Assembly (NCBI RefSeq): GCF_000025565.1
Contig: NC_014121.1
Coordinates: 372,001-436,000 of the forward strand
From: Enterobacter cloacae subsp. cloacae ATCC 13047
Lineage (GTDB): Bacteria > Pseudomonadota > Gammaproteobacteria > Enterobacterales > Enterobacteriaceae
Direction of reading: 5' to 3'
Length of the DNA stretch: 64,000 nt
Shown: positions 1 through 14,022 of the stretch, piece by piece
Position numbering within the stretch: position 1 is the stretch's first letter
Layout of the letters: every line of letters starts with the position of its first letter
Made by a program: the position numbers and the translations under genes
Notes under the pieces: model-generated
Seen by the model: the letters and a program-made list of their open reading frames with translations, nothing else
Told to the model about the DNA's origin: nothing
Database searches by the model: none

Positions 1-54
1 ACGGCATAATCTTTACCTCACGTAAGAAAAGCCCATTAAGTGTAGTGGGAGTGT

Positions 55-80
55 GCCCGGTAAGCGAAGCGCCACCGGGC
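55..80. repeat. REP-like palindrome downstream of yjdM
   Basis: GCCCGGT and ACCGGGC arms surround an AAGCGAAGCGCC centre. This is the typical enterobacterial (Enterobacter/Klebsiella) repetitive extragenic palindrome. It lies just past the stop of the leftward yjdM gene, where such elements usually stabilise mRNA 3' ends or help termination. Confidence 0.7.
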
Positions 81-87
81 GGGTAAA

Positions 88-423
88 TCAGTTCTTTTTC
101 ACAAACTCAGATTTCAGTTTCATTGGACCAAAACCGTCAATTTTGCAGTCGATATTATGATCGCCTTCAACCAGACGGATATTCTTCACTTTGGTCCCGA
201 TCTTCAGCATGGAAGAGCTGCCTTTAACCTTCAGGTCTTTGACGACGGTGACGCTGTCGCCATCTGCCAGCAGGTTACCGTTAGCATCTTTTACAATCAG
301 CACGTCAGCATCCTGTGACGGCTCTGCGTCGTTCCATTCGTGGGCGCATTCCGGGCAAATGAACATGCCATTATCTTCATAGGTGTATTCAGAATTGCAT
401 TTCGGGCAGTGTGGAAGTTGCAT
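88..423 (-). CDS. yjdM: YjdM/PhnA-family zinc-ribbon protein
   Basis: A 111-aa protein starting [19 protein letters not shown]. The N-terminus carries a zinc ribbon made of CPKC (about residues 6-9) and CPEC (about 24-27). The C-terminal half is the basic beta-rich PhnA domain ([32 protein letters not shown]). It matches E. coli YjdM, historically called PhnA. Despite that name the protein is not shown to hydrolyse phosphonoacetate and its role is unknown. An upstream extension is open in frame, but the ATG at 423 matches the family start. In E. coli yjdM also precedes yjdA(crfC)-yjcZ-proP, so this is conserved core synteny. Confidence 0.93.
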   Translation of the reverse strand: MQLPHCPKCNSEYTYEDNGMFICPECAHEWNDAEPSQDADVLIVKDANGNLLADGDSVTVVKDLKVKGSSSMLKIGTKVKNIRLVEGDHNIDCKIDGFGPMKLKSEFVKKN

Positions 424-1023
424 CGGGGGTATCCTCAAAAAAGTGCTTAACACGCTGGAAAGTGCCAGCAAAATGACGGCAGAGCGCCGAAAAAGAGGGC
501 AAGTATAACGCAAATCCACACGATTGTCGGTGATATTGTTTAATAAAAAAAAACCGAAAAGCGTGTTGCGGGTGACACTTTCTGTCAGTCGGTTAAGCGA
601 TGCTAACGCCATTAACGTGTTGGGAAGAATTGACACTGAATATATCGAATATTTTATTGCGGCAAATTGCTACGTTCCGCCATTTCGGATAAGGTGAAGC
701 GACACATTGTTATTTATCGCCGGTTTTCGTCGTCGTACATCTGTTATGACGCTGAACCATTCCCTCTCTTTTTAGGTGGGTAAATAATGATGATATATCC
801 TGAAGTTTCTTAAAAATGGGCTACGCTTTTTATCTTTTGACTATCAGGTCAGGAGAAAAGCTTTTCACGCCATGCAAGGATAGCGATTTATTTCTGATTG
901 TCTTCAATCAGTTATATTTCGGTGAACATGTTTTCCACACGTGATCATATAAGCCGAAAAACATAATTAAAACCCGGTGGCTTAATAAAAGTAATAAATT
1001 TGCGTTAAGGAAAGGCTTTTATC
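424..1023. other. Intergenic region between divergent yjdM and crfC
   Basis: About 600 bp of AT-rich sequence with no convincing gene. It must carry the promoters of yjdM (leftward) and crfC (rightward). A ribosome site (AAGGAAAGG) precedes crfC at about 1008-1016. I could not assign promoter hexamers with confidence. Confidence 0.5.
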
Positions 1024-3378
1024 ATGCACACACAGACAATTTTTGAATTAAGCCAGGAAGCAGAACGGTTGCTACAACTCGCCCTGCAAAACCTTGATAC
1101 CTTGAAATCAATGCCGATAGCGATGCTGGAGAGTACCGCGACGGCCATTACGGGTGAAAAGAACAACGTTTTACCTTTGCATTTTAGCGCGCGTGGTGTC
1201 GAAGCACAGCAGGCGATGCTGAATAGTGAATTGCGCAAAATAACCCGTCTGGAAATGGTGCTGGCTATTGTTGGAACCATGAAGGCGGGGAAATCGACCA
1301 CCATTAATGCGATTGTGGGCACCGAAGTATTGCCCAACCGCAACCGTCCGATGACGGCGCTCCCGACCCTTATTCGTCATACGCCGGGCCAGAAAGAGCC
1401 GGTACTGCATTTTACGCATGTCTCTCCCATTGATGATCTGATCCAACTGCTACAGAAAAAGCTCTGCGATGACGATCGCGGTAAGCTGGCGCAGCGTCTG
1501 GAAATCGATAAAGACATGAATACGCTGCTGGAGAGAATTGAAAGAGGCGAGGCTTTCGAGAAGCACCACCTTGGGGCGCAGCCGATATTTCATTGTCTGA
1601 AAAGCCTGAACGACCTGGTGAGGCTCTCTCAGGCGCTGGACGTGGCCTTCCCGTTCTCAGAGTACGCGGCGATAGAGCATATACCGGTGATTGAGGTGGA
1701 GTTTGTGCATCTTGCGGGTCTGGATGCGCACCTGGGGCAGCTGACGCTGCTGGACACGCCTGGGCCAAATGAAGCCGGGCAGCCCCATCTGCAAAAAATG
1801 CTCACCGAACAGTTGTCCCGCGCCTCCGCGGTGCTGGCGGTGATGGACTATACCCAGCTCAAATCGATTTCTGATGAAGAGGTTCGTCAGGCCATTTCGG
1901 TAGCGGGAAAATCGGTGCCTTTGTATGCGCTGGTGAATAAATTCGACCAGAAGGATCGCAACAGCGACGATGAAGAGCAGGTCAGGGCGATGATCTCCGG
2001 GACCTTAATGAAAGGGAACATCTCTCCGGGACAAATTTACCCTGTTTCGTCGATGTGGGCCTATCTGGCAAACCGCGCCCGCTATGAGATGGCGAACCAT
2101 GGGCAGCTACCGGATCACCAGGAACAGCGCTGGGTACAGGACTTTGCCGAGGCCGCGCTGGGGCGTCGCTGGCGTACGGCGGACCTGGACGATATCGAAC
2201 ATATTCGCCATGCGGCTGATTTGCTGTGGGAGGATTCGTTATTTGAACAACCTATCCGCAAACTGATTTACGCCGCCTATGCCAATGCGTCGTTATTTGC
2301 GCTGCGTTCGGCGTCGCATAAGTTGCTCAACTATGCCCAAAATGCCAGAGAGTATCTCGATTTTCGCTATCAGGCCCTGACGGTGGCCTTTGAATCGCTG
2401 GAGCTGAATATTACGCGTCTTGAAGAGGATATGGCTCTGCTGCAAACGCGGCAGCGCGTGGCCAGCGAAGAAGTCAAACACGAAGTGGAGCAGGCCCTCC
2501 ACGCCACTGACGATTTTATGGCGTTGCAGAAAGGAGCCCTTCAGCAGGCGATTGGCCATATCTTCAACAGCCACACGCTACTTGATTTGGCAGGTATTGA
2601 TCCGCTGAATCATCGGCAGGATGCACCGGAGGCGCTGACGCAGCTGGTGCTGGATGATGAGAGGCAGGCGCAAACGGTACTGAACAGCATCCGCTCCGCC
2701 TGCGAGCAGGTCATGCTGGACGCACAGACGAAAATCAGCCGGGAGCTGGCGCTTCGCTTCGATCAACTGGAGTCTACGCTGGCGCGTTCGCTGAATGAGG
2801 CGATGCGGCCCATTGAGCTGCGTATTAAAGAGCAGCTCAGCCATGCCGGTTTCCGGGCGCGGATCAGTTTCCCGGCATTTCAGGCAAATCAGCTGAACTT
2901 CAATACGCGGGCGCTGTTTACTGATGCCATCGCGGAGGATACCCGTCCGGCAGGCCAGCCATCGGCTGCGGGAAGTGTACGGGAAACGGTGTCGCGCTGG
3001 CTGAACAATCCTGGCTGGGGCTGGGAAGATTATGTGGCGACGCGCACGCGATACGTTATTGATATTGCGCAGCTGCATGACAAGTTTATGCAGCATATTG
3101 ATCAGTTTTGTGAACAAATCCGTAAAGCTTTAACCGCGCAGGTCGATGTCTCTGTTACGGCGGGTATGGCAACGTTCTTTGCAGAATTTTCGTTATGCCT
3201 TGCCGGGTTACAGGAAAGCTTGCGTGATAGCCTCGCAGTCCGTCAGCAAAATGAGCATTCGACCCGATCGCTCAGCCAGCTGTTGAAACAAAGTATCACG
3301 ACTGCGACGTGGATTCAGGAAGATACCCGACTGTTACGCGATGATATTCAAACTCTTTTCGCGGCAGAGCAACCATGA
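1024..3378 (+). CDS. crfC: Dynamin-like GTPase CrfC (YjdA), clamp-binding replication fork colocalisation factor
   Basis: A 784-aa dynamin-family GTPase. The P-loop sits in VGTMKAGKSTT (about residues 83-92), followed by a switch threonine region (RPMTALPT), DTPGPNE (G3) and NKFD (G4). The rest is long alpha-helical stalk sequence. E. coli CrfC (742 aa) binds the DNA polymerase sliding clamp and promotes sister-chromosome cohesion and equipartition of nascent DNA. The protein here is somewhat longer than that. Its stop codon overlaps the start of yjcZ (ATGA), so the two genes are translationally coupled, as in E. coli. Confidence 0.92.
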   Translation: MHTQTIFELSQEAERLLQLALQNLDTLKSMPIAMLESTATAITGEKNNVLPLHFSARGVEAQQAMLNSELRKITRLEMVLAIVGTMKAGKSTTINAIVGTEVLPNRNRPMTALPTLIRHTPGQKEPVLHFTHVSPIDDLIQLLQKKLCDDDRGKLAQRLEIDKDMNTLLERIERGEAFEKHHLGAQPIFHCLKSLNDLVRLSQALDVAFPFSEYAAIEHIPVIEVEFVHLAGLDAHLGQLTLLDTPGPNEAGQPHLQKMLTEQLSRASAVLAVMDYTQLKSISDEEVRQAISVAGKSVPLYALVNKFDQKDRNSDDEEQVRAMISGTLMKGNISPGQIYPVSSMWAYLANRARYEMANHGQLPDHQEQRWVQDFAEAALGRRWRTADLDDIEHIRHAADLLWEDSLFEQPIRKLIYAAYANASLFALRSASHKLLNYAQNAREYLDFRYQALTVAFESLELNITRLEEDMALLQTRQRVASEEVKHEVEQALHATDDFMALQKGALQQAIGHIFNSHTLLDLAGIDPLNHRQDAPEALTQLVLDDERQAQTVLNSIRSACEQVMLDAQTKISRELALRFDQLESTLARSLNEAMRPIELRIKEQLSHAGFRARISFPAFQANQLNFNTRALFTDAIAEDTRPAGQPSAAGSVRETVSRWLNNPGWGWEDYVATRTRYVIDIAQLHDKFMQHIDQFCEQIRKALTAQVDVSVTAGMATFFAEFSLCLAGLQESLRDSLAVRQQNEHSTRSLSQLLKQSITTATWIQEDTRLLRDDIQTLFAAEQP

Positions 3379-4250
3379 CAACACAGCTACTGGACGGTCC
3401 CGGGCGGACGCTGGAGTGTATCCATCCTAAATTTATGGTCGATCTGGTCCAGGGGGTAGACGCGCCGCGTCATACCCATCTGGGGCCGCAACAGCTGCAG
3501 TTTCGTGAGCGTTTGACGCAGGAGATCATGACGCACACCCGGCTGCGACCGTGGGCAATGGCGGGAATGCTCAACGAAAATGCGGCTCTGCGCCTGGGGC
3601 TGGCGGAAAAGCTGGCCGGCATGCTGGATCCGGGGCATCTCGCGCTGACGCGTATGGCCGATAAACTGGTTGCCCTGCGCCAGCAAACCTCTCTGCGTAC
3701 GCAGCCCTCGCCGGGCCTGGTTCAGCAGTACGCTGAACTCTCTTCCCATTTTCTTCAACGCGCAGCCTATAAAGAAAAGGCGTTGTCCCAGCGTGGGTTA
3801 ACGGTGCAGGCGGGCGATCATAGCGAGCAGATTTTTACCCGCTGGCGGGCCGGACACTATGATGGCTGGTCGCTGGCCGGGCGTTGCTACATTGTGCTGG
3901 AAGAGCTGCGCTGGGGAGCATTTGGCGATGCCTGTCGTCTGGCGAATGCGGACGTGGCGGCAATGCTCAAGGATAACCTGCGCAGCATGGCGGCAAATTA
4001 TCTGGCGCAGGGGATCAATGCTTCTCCCACTACCCGCCATTTTTATCACCAGTGGCTCACAACCCCCTCTACGCCGGGGAGCATCGATCATAAAGATATG
4101 CTGGGCTGGCTGGGGGACTGGTGTCAGGCGGACAGCCACCCGGTGAGCTGGTCAGTAACTCAAAACTGGCAAACGGTCGCGCTGGGTATGCCGAGACTCT
4201 GTTCGGCAAAGCGGCTGGTGGATGGGATGGTGGAAGAAATTTTTGGTTGA
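3375..4250 (+). CDS. yjcZ: YjcZ-like protein
   Basis: A 291-aa protein with no signal peptide or membrane segments and no recognisable catalytic motif. Its length (E. coli YjcZ is about 292 aa) and its position, overlapping the 3' end of crfC by 4 nt and followed downstream by proP, identify it as YjcZ. In E. coli extra YjcZ was reported to restore motility in a c-di-GMP phosphodiesterase (yhjH) mutant. The biochemical activity is unknown. A GC-rich palindrome follows the stop codon directly. Confidence 0.85.
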   Translation: MTTQLLDGPGRTLECIHPKFMVDLVQGVDAPRHTHLGPQQLQFRERLTQEIMTHTRLRPWAMAGMLNENAALRLGLAEKLAGMLDPGHLALTRMADKLVALRQQTSLRTQPSPGLVQQYAELSSHFLQRAAYKEKALSQRGLTVQAGDHSEQIFTRWRAGHYDGWSLAGRCYIVLEELRWGAFGDACRLANADVAAMLKDNLRSMAANYLAQGINASPTTRHFYHQWLTTPSTPGSIDHKDMLGWLGDWCQADSHPVSWSVTQNWQTVALGMPRLCSAKRLVDGMVEEIFG

Positions 4251-4251
4251 A

Positions 4252-4275
4252 CCCCTCACCCGGTGGGGAGAGGGG
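4252..4275. repeat. Intergenic hairpin between convergent yjcZ and kdgT
   Basis: CCCCTC and GAGAGGGG arms enclose ACCCGGTGGG directly after the yjcZ stop. The next gene, kdgT, runs towards it. It resembles short enterobacterial intergenic repeats and could act as a bidirectional 3'-end structure. There is no clear T-run. Confidence 0.5.
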
Positions 4276-4293
4276 CCGGTCTTATGCGGTGCG

Positions 4294-5286
4294 TTAATGA
4301 TGAAGCTCTACCGCTTTTGGTTCTGTATCCGGCTCGGGGAGATTGCCGAAGCGCTTCGCATACAGGGCCGTGATGATGGGCACCAGAATGGCGGTGACGA
4401 TCACGCTGGCGGCAACCAGCGCCGTTGCCGAGGCCGCAACCGGTTCGAAAGCCGGGTTAATCTGGGCAATGATCACCGGATTCGCCACGGCGGCCCCGGC
4501 GGCTGAAGAGGCGGCTACACCTGCCGTTCCGTTTCCTCCGCCAATTACGCGATCGGCAATGATCAGCGGAATGCCGGTGATAATGATAACAGCCACGCCA
4601 AGGACAATACCCAGCAGACCGGTATCGAGGATCACCTTCAGGTTAATGGTATTTCCCAGCGCGAAGCCGAAGAACGGGATCAGCACCGGCGTGGCCTTGC
4701 TGAAGAAATCGCGCAGATCGTGGTCCAGATTCCCCAGCGCAAAACCGATCAGGAAAGGCAGGATCGCGCCGACAAAGTGGTGTGGTTCAAACGAGGCCAG
4801 CCCCGCCGAGCCCAGAATCAACATCGTCATCAGCGGACCGGACTCCAGAGACATCAGCACAAAGGCGCCAGACTCCTCTTTTGTGCCGTACTGGTTCATC
4901 AGGCTGGCATAGAGCCCACCGTTAGTCATATCCATCGCGGAGACAATGGCCAGAACGGATAATCCGGCGAAGAATCCGGTCTGAATGCCATTCTCCGGAA
5001 TGAACAGTGCACAGACCATTGCCACAACCCAGGCAACCGCAATTTTCGTTATAACCAGCGTTCCGGATTTACGTAATACGGTGCCCGTTGCCCGCAGGTT
5101 AATAGATGCTCCAATACAAAAGAACCAGACGGCCAGAATGGGCACGGTTCCCGTAATCATTCCTTTTGTGAAACCACCAAAATAAGCACCGGTATCAGGT
5201 GCCAGGGTATTCAGAATGGCGCCAAGCACCAGAGGAACCAGCATCATCCCGCCGGGGATGCGTTCTATTGTGGCTTTAATCTTCAT
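4294..5286 (-). CDS. kdgT: 2-keto-3-deoxygluconate permease KdgT
   Basis: A 330-aa inner-membrane protein with about ten hydrophobic segments. It begins [19 protein letters not shown], which is the KdgT family signature, followed by [19 protein letters not shown]. It imports 2-keto-3-deoxygluconate, a pectin and hexuronate breakdown intermediate, by proton symport. The ATG at 5286 has a GAGGG ribosome site upstream; a TTG six bases earlier is less likely. A KdgR-box-like sequence lies about 210 bp upstream. In E. coli kdgT is elsewhere on the chromosome, so its place between yjcZ and proP is a lineage-specific arrangement. Confidence 0.93.
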   Translation of the reverse strand: MKIKATIERIPGGMMLVPLVLGAILNTLAPDTGAYFGGFTKGMITGTVPILAVWFFCIGASINLRATGTVLRKSGTLVITKIAVAWVVAMVCALFIPENGIQTGFFAGLSVLAIVSAMDMTNGGLYASLMNQYGTKEESGAFVLMSLESGPLMTMLILGSAGLASFEPHHFVGAILPFLIGFALGNLDHDLRDFFSKATPVLIPFFGFALGNTINLKVILDTGLLGIVLGVAVIIITGIPLIIADRVIGGGNGTAGVAASSAAGAAVANPVIIAQINPAFEPVAASATALVAASVIVTAILVPIITALYAKRFGNLPEPDTEPKAVELHH

Positions 5287-5496
5287 GTACAACCCTCACA
5301 TCGTGTCCCGCGTGGCGGACGGAATGCTATCGAAAATAAAATCAACAAATTCAATTAATTGAAAGGATGCTTAGCCTGGCGCTTCGTTATCCTTTCAGGG
5401 AAATTAATCGCGTGCTCTTGATTCATGCCGCTCAAAAGCCCGCTGGACGTTGCGTTCGGATTTATCATGCGATCATTGGAATAATGATTCAATGAA

Positions 5497-5515
5497 AATA
5501 AAACAGTGTTTTAGT
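5497..5515 (-). promoter_or_regulatory. Candidate KdgR operator upstream of kdgT
   Basis: AATAAAACAGTGTTTTAGT fits the pectinolysis repressor consensus AATRAAAYnnYRTTTYATT with one mismatch. KdgR represses kdgT in E. coli and Dickeya, so the location fits. No KdgR gene is in the window, and binding is inferred. Confidence 0.55.
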
Positions 5516-5723
5516 TATCTCTATCACATATTCAGCGTAAATATTCGAACCGCGTTTTAATATTTAAAATTTATGTAAATCTGATGTGACGCAGTATGGT
5601 TTTGAGAATTGTTGTGCAGGCGATAATAACGTGCGTGAGCATGTTCTTTTTTGGTGGATAAGAAAGAGCTGATGGGCGGCAATTGACAAATATTGAACTC
5701 AATTGACGATACGGAAAAATATA

Positions 5724-5739
5724 TGTGAAGTTGATCACA
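5724..5739 (+). promoter_or_regulatory. CRP site of the proP P1 promoter region
   Basis: TGTGAAGTTGATCACA is a perfect TGTGA-N6-TCACA CRP motif flanked by A/T. It lies about 200 bp upstream of the proP start. In E. coli a CRP site at this place represses proP P1, and the following bases (CTGGTAGGGTAAAAAGGTCATTAA) also look conserved. A possible RpoS-type -10 for P2 (CTACGCT, 5838-5844) lies closer to the gene. The rest of the 5287-5935 gap shows no gene. Confidence 0.7.
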
Positions 5740-5935
5740 AATATAAACGCTGGTAGGGTAAAAAGGTCATTAACTGCCCAGACAGGCGTCAACAGGTTCG
5801 GTTGTATCGACGTAAAACGTCAATGTAAGTAAACCTGCTACGCTTGAATAAGGCGATTCGCATGGAGCGGATCCCCGTTTCACGGTTCACCAGATGGCCG
5901 GTGAAATGGACAGGGCTGAGTCTACGAGGAAAGCT

Positions 5936-7438
5936 ATGCTTAGAAGGAAAAAGATTAAACCCATCACGCTTCGCGACGTCACCATCATCGATGATGCAAA
6001 ACTGCGTAAAGCGATCACTGCCGCCTCGCTCGGTAATGCGATGGAATGGTTCGATTTTGGTGTCTACGGCTTCGTGGCCTATGCGTTAGGTAAAGTGTTC
6101 TTCCCCGGCGCCGACCCCAGCCTGCAGATGATTGCCGCGCTGGGTACGTTCTCGGTTCCCTTCCTCATTCGCCCGCTGGGTGGTCTGTTCTTCGGTATGC
6201 TTGGTGATAAATATGGTCGTCAGAAGATCCTGGCCATCACCATTGTCATTATGTCGATCAGTACATTCTGTATCGGCCTGATCCCGTCTTATGCTTCGAT
6301 TGGCATCTGGGCGCCAATATTGCTGCTGCTCTGTAAGATGGCTCAGGGATTCTCCGTAGGGGGAGAATATACCGGTGCCTCGATCTTCGTTGCAGAGTAC
6401 TCCCCGGACCGTAAACGTGGCTTTATGGGAAGTTGGCTGGACTTTGGTTCCATTGCCGGGTTCGTCATGGGGGCGGGCGTGGTGGTGCTGATTTCAACTG
6501 TGGTTGGTGAGGCGAACTTCCTTGAATGGGGCTGGCGTATTCCGTTCTTCCTCGCGCTGCCGCTGGGGATCATTGGCCTGTACCTGCGTCATGCGCTTGA
6601 AGAGACGCCTGCGTTCCAGCAGCACGTTGATAAGCTTGAGCAGGGTGACCGCGAAGGTCTGCAGGATGGCCCGAAAGTCTCCTTTAAAGAGATCGCGACC
6701 AAACACTGGCGCAGCCTGCTGGTCTGTATCGGCCTGGTGATCTCCACGAACGTGACTTACTACATGCTGCTGACCTACATGCCGAGCTATCTGTCGCATA
6801 ACCTGCACTACTCGGAAGACCACGGTGTGCTGATCATTATCGCCATCATGGTGGGTATGCTGTTTGTGCAACCGATTATGGGGCTGTTGAGTGACCGCTT
6901 TGGCCGTCGACCGTTCATTATTCTGGGTAGCGTTGCGCTGTTTGCCCTTGCTATTCCGGCATTCATTCTGATTAACAGCAATGTGCTGGGCCTGATTTTT
7001 GCCGGCTTGCTGATGCTGGCGGTGATCCTCAACTGCTTCATCGGGGTGATGGCCTCTACACTACCGGCCATGTTCCCGACGCATATTCGCTACAGTGCGC
7101 TGGCGGCGGCCTTTAACATCTCGGTTCTGATTGCCGGTCTGACGCCGACGCTTGCCGCCTCTCTGGTGGAAAGCACGCAAAACCTGATGATGCCCGCTTA
7201 TTACCTGATGGTTATCGCGGTGATTGGTTTGATTACGGGTATTACCATGAAGGAGACGGCGAACCGTCCTCTGAAAGGGGCGACGCCTGCGGCATCGGAT
7301 ATTCAGGAAGCGAAAGAGATCCTGCGCGAGCACTACGATAACGTCGAGCAGAAGATTGAAGATATTGACGCAGAGATTGAAGAACTGCAGAAGAAACGCT
7401 CCCGACTGGTGGACCAACATCCACGCATCAACGAGTAA
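5936..7438 (+). CDS. proP: Osmosensing proline/glycine-betaine/ectoine symporter ProP
   Basis: A 500-aa MFS transporter, the same length as E. coli ProP and nearly identical to it (MLRRKKIKPITLRDVTIIDD start; GDKYGRQKILA between TM2 and TM3; SDRFGRRPF between TM8 and TM9). The last 45 residues (EAKEILREHYDNVEQKIEDI onward) form the antiparallel coiled coil that tunes the osmolality threshold. The ATG at 5936 is chosen over upstream in-frame starts because it matches the family start. Imports compatible solutes with protons under hyperosmotic stress. A terminator follows immediately. Confidence 0.97.
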   Translation: MLRRKKIKPITLRDVTIIDDAKLRKAITAASLGNAMEWFDFGVYGFVAYALGKVFFPGADPSLQMIAALGTFSVPFLIRPLGGLFFGMLGDKYGRQKILAITIVIMSISTFCIGLIPSYASIGIWAPILLLLCKMAQGFSVGGEYTGASIFVAEYSPDRKRGFMGSWLDFGSIAGFVMGAGVVVLISTVVGEANFLEWGWRIPFFLALPLGIIGLYLRHALEETPAFQQHVDKLEQGDREGLQDGPKVSFKEIATKHWRSLLVCIGLVISTNVTYYMLLTYMPSYLSHNLHYSEDHGVLIIIAIMVGMLFVQPIMGLLSDRFGRRPFIILGSVALFALAIPAFILINSNVLGLIFAGLLMLAVILNCFIGVMASTLPAMFPTHIRYSALAAAFNISVLIAGLTPTLAASLVESTQNLMMPAYYLMVIAVIGLITGITMKETANRPLKGATPAASDIQEAKEILREHYDNVEQKIEDIDAEIEELQKKRSRLVDQHPRINE

Positions 7439-7440
7439 TC

Positions 7441-7470
7441 AAAAAACCCGCCGCTGGCGGGTTTTCTTTT
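7441..7470. terminator. Bidirectional terminator between proP and nicO-type gene
   Basis: CCCGCC-GCT-GGCGGG stem with A-run before and T-rich run after. It lies between the proP stop and the stop of the convergent transporter gene, so it can serve both. Confidence 0.85.
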
Positions 7471-7471
7471 A

Positions 7472-8425
7472 TTAGCATCCTGCTGCGATGTAATCGCCAT
7501 TGGCGCTGATGGGGATCACCGTCAGGAACAGGATGGTCGCAAACAGGATCAGAACAATCCCGCCAGCAATCTTGACCGCCGGAACCAGCCACTTCAGCGA
7601 GGTGTCGCCACCAAACCAGGCGACCGTGCGCTCCCGGGCGTAACGCACGGCCAGCGATAGCCCCATAATCGACAGCGCGGTTCCCAGCGACATGGTCATT
7701 ACCGCGGCCATTCCCCAGGTGACGATGCCCAGCGCATTCGAAAACATCAGGATCATAATGGCCCCACTGCACGGACGCGCGCCGATCGCCAGAATTACAC
7801 CCAGACGGGTTTTCCAGTCACCCTGCGCAAGGTCTGCCCCTACGCCGTGATGGCCGCAGCCACAATGTTCATCATGCTGGTGAAGGGGCGTGATGGCGGA
7901 GATTGCCATCCTGCGCGGGCGCAGGCTTTTCAGCGCCTGGTAAATGATAAACGCGCCGAATGCGCCAATGAGGACCGCGCTTATCTTCTCGACATACCAG
8001 CGGCTGGTACTGATATCCCCGGACGCCAGGTTAAACCCCACCGCCAGAATAAAGACAAACAGAATGGCGCTGACGCCCTGCAGCATACTGCCAAAAAAAG
8101 GAACGACCCGGGCAGCCAGTTCGCTCTCTTTATTTGTACTGAGATAGGTCGTGACAATGAATTTGCCGTGCCCCGGCCCGATAGCGTGAAGTACGCCATA
8201 GAAGAACGCGCCGGTTAATAGCCATAAGCCACCGCTGTACTGATGGTTATTAAGCTGCAACAGGTACATCACCAGATAACGGTGCAGGGTGATTTGCGTA
8301 GCAAGACACCACTGGATGAAAGCCCCCCAGTGTGCGTGCAGAGTGAAGCCCGCAATAAGGAGTAGCAGCGTCATGAGGCCAGCGCCAGGAATGCGCCAGT
8401 CTCGGGTGAGGCGTTGTGTGATCAT
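7472..8425 (-). CDS. NicO-family nickel/cobalt transporter
   Basis: A 317-aa polytopic membrane protein with the NicO/RcnA signatures HAIGPGHGKFIVTTYLS (about residues 80-96) and GARPCSGAIMILMF (about 215-228). Between them a cytoplasmic or periplasmic loop is rich in metal ligands (HQHDEHCGCGHHG). Members either take up or export Ni(II) and Co(II). The His/Cys loop resembles that of the efflux protein RcnA, but this protein is longer than RcnA (about 274 aa), so direction of transport cannot be fixed from sequence. It stands alone, convergent with proP. Confidence 0.82.
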   Translation of the reverse strand: MITQRLTRDWRIPGAGLMTLLLLIAGFTLHAHWGAFIQWCLATQITLHRYLVMYLLQLNNHQYSGGLWLLTGAFFYGVLHAIGPGHGKFIVTTYLSTNKESELAARVVPFFGSMLQGVSAILFVFILAVGFNLASGDISTSRWYVEKISAVLIGAFGAFIIYQALKSLRPRRMAISAITPLHQHDEHCGCGHHGVGADLAQGDWKTRLGVILAIGARPCSGAIMILMFSNALGIVTWGMAAVMTMSLGTALSIMGLSLAVRYARERTVAWFGGDTSLKWLVPAVKIAGGIVLILFATILFLTVIPISANGDYIAAGC

Positions 8426-8600
8426 GGATATTGTCTGTCAGGGAAAATATTTGCCAATAGTATAGTTGATTATCCCCCTCAATCCGTGGGTTCTTATTAT
8501 GCTTACGCGTTGTATTGTGGATAAGTCTGTGTGTAAAAGGGTATAAAGCGGGGTTTTGCTGGGGAATACAGCAGTCAGTCATCTTTTTGCAACTTTTCGG

Positions 8601-8628
8601 TTGCGGTCGCTCGGGAACTCCCTATAAT
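8601..8628 (+). promoter_or_regulatory. rrn P1 promoter
   Basis: A -35-like TTGCGG and a -10 TATAAT are separated by 16 bp. The segment AACTCCCTATAATGCGCC is nearly identical to E. coli rrn P1 and includes the GC-rich discriminator that makes P1 sensitive to ppGpp. A T-rich UP-element-like stretch (about 8580-8600) lies directly upstream. Confidence 0.9.
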
Positions 8629-8709
8629 GCGCCTCCATCGACACGGCGGATGTGAATCACTTCACAAACAGCCCGGTCGGTTGAAGAGAAAAAATCCTGA
8701 AAATCAGGG

Positions 8710-8737
8710 TTGACTCTGAAAGAGGAAAGCGTAATAT
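8710..8737 (+). promoter_or_regulatory. rrn P2 promoter
   Basis: TTGACT (-35) and TAATAT (-10) with a 16-bp spacer, about 110 bp downstream of P1, matching the spacing of tandem rrn promoters in E. coli. Confidence 0.88.
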
Positions 8738-8775
8738 ACGCCACCTCGCGACAGAGCGCTGAAGCGCGTCGCAAC

Positions 8776-8807
8776 TGCTCTTTAACAATTTATCAGACAA
8801 TCTGTGT
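8776..8807 (+). promoter_or_regulatory. boxA antiterminator and 5' arm of 16S processing stem
   Basis: TGCTCTTTAACAAT is the rrn boxA. The adjacent ATCAGACAATCTGTGT (8792-8807) is exactly complementary to ACACAGATTGTCTGAT at 10493-10508, after 16S. The two form the RNase III stem that frees pre-16S. Confidence 0.9.
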
Positions 8808-8922
8808 GGGCACTCAAAGTGACATGGATTCTTAACGTCGCAAGACGAAAAATGAATACCAAGTCTCAACGAGTGAACACGTAATTCATTACGAAGTTTA
8901 ATTCATTGAGCATCAAACTTTT

Positions 8923-10464
<1,542 letters not shown>

Positions 10465-10533
10465 CCTTAAAGAACCTGCCTTTGTAGTGCTCACACAGAT
10501 TGTCTGATGAAAAACAGCAGTAAAAACCTCTAC

Positions 10534-10610
<77 letters not shown>

Positions 10611-10646
10611 AATTTGCACAGCAAATTTGAAGAGGTTGCAAACGAT

Positions 10647-10722
10647 GGGGCTATAGCTCAGCTGGGAGAGCGCCTGCTTTGCACGCAGGAGGTCTGCGGT
10701 TCGATCCCGCATAGCTCCACCA
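10647..10722 (+). tRNA. alaT: tRNA-Ala (TGC anticodon)
   Basis: 76 nt, GGGGCTATAGCTCAGCTGGG start, anticodon TGC at 10680-10682, TTCGATCCC T-loop and encoded CCA. Second tRNA of the rRNA spacer. The symbol is provisional because several operon-specific copies normally exist. Confidence 0.97.
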
Positions 10723-10892
10723 TCTTTTATTGCGAACACAAGAAAACTTCAGAGTGAACCTGAAAAGGTGCACTGCGAAGTTTTGCTCTTTAAAATCTGG
10801 ATCAAGCTGAAAATTGAAACGACACATCTTTAATGGTGTGTTCGAGTCTCTCAAATTTTCGCAATCAGAAGTGAAACATCTTCGGGTTGTGA

Positions 10893-13800
<2,908 letters not shown>

Positions 13801-13861
13801 ACAACGCCGAAGATGTTTTGGCGAAGAGACGATTTTCAGCCTGATACAGATTAACAGAATT

Positions 13862-13981
13862 TGCCTGGCGGCTTTAGCGCGGTGGTCCCACCTGACCCCA
13901 TGCCGAACTCAGAAGTGAAACGCCGTAGCGCCGATGGTAGTGTGGGGTCTCCCCATGTGAGAGTAGGGAACTGCCAGGCAT
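13862..13981 (+). rRNA. 5S ribosomal RNA
   Basis: 120 nt from TGCCTGGCGGC to GAACTGCCAGGCAT with complementary ends. It is the last gene of the rRNA operon, and no distal tRNA follows. Confidence 0.98.
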
Positions 13982-13992
13982 CAAATAAGAAG

Positions 13993-14022
13993 AACCCCGT
14001 ACCGTAAGGTGCGGGGTTTTTT
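13993..14022 (+). terminator. rRNA operon terminator
   Basis: AACCCCGTACCGTAAGGTGCGGGGTTTTTT forms a strong GC stem followed by six T residues, 12 nt after 5S. Confidence 0.92.
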
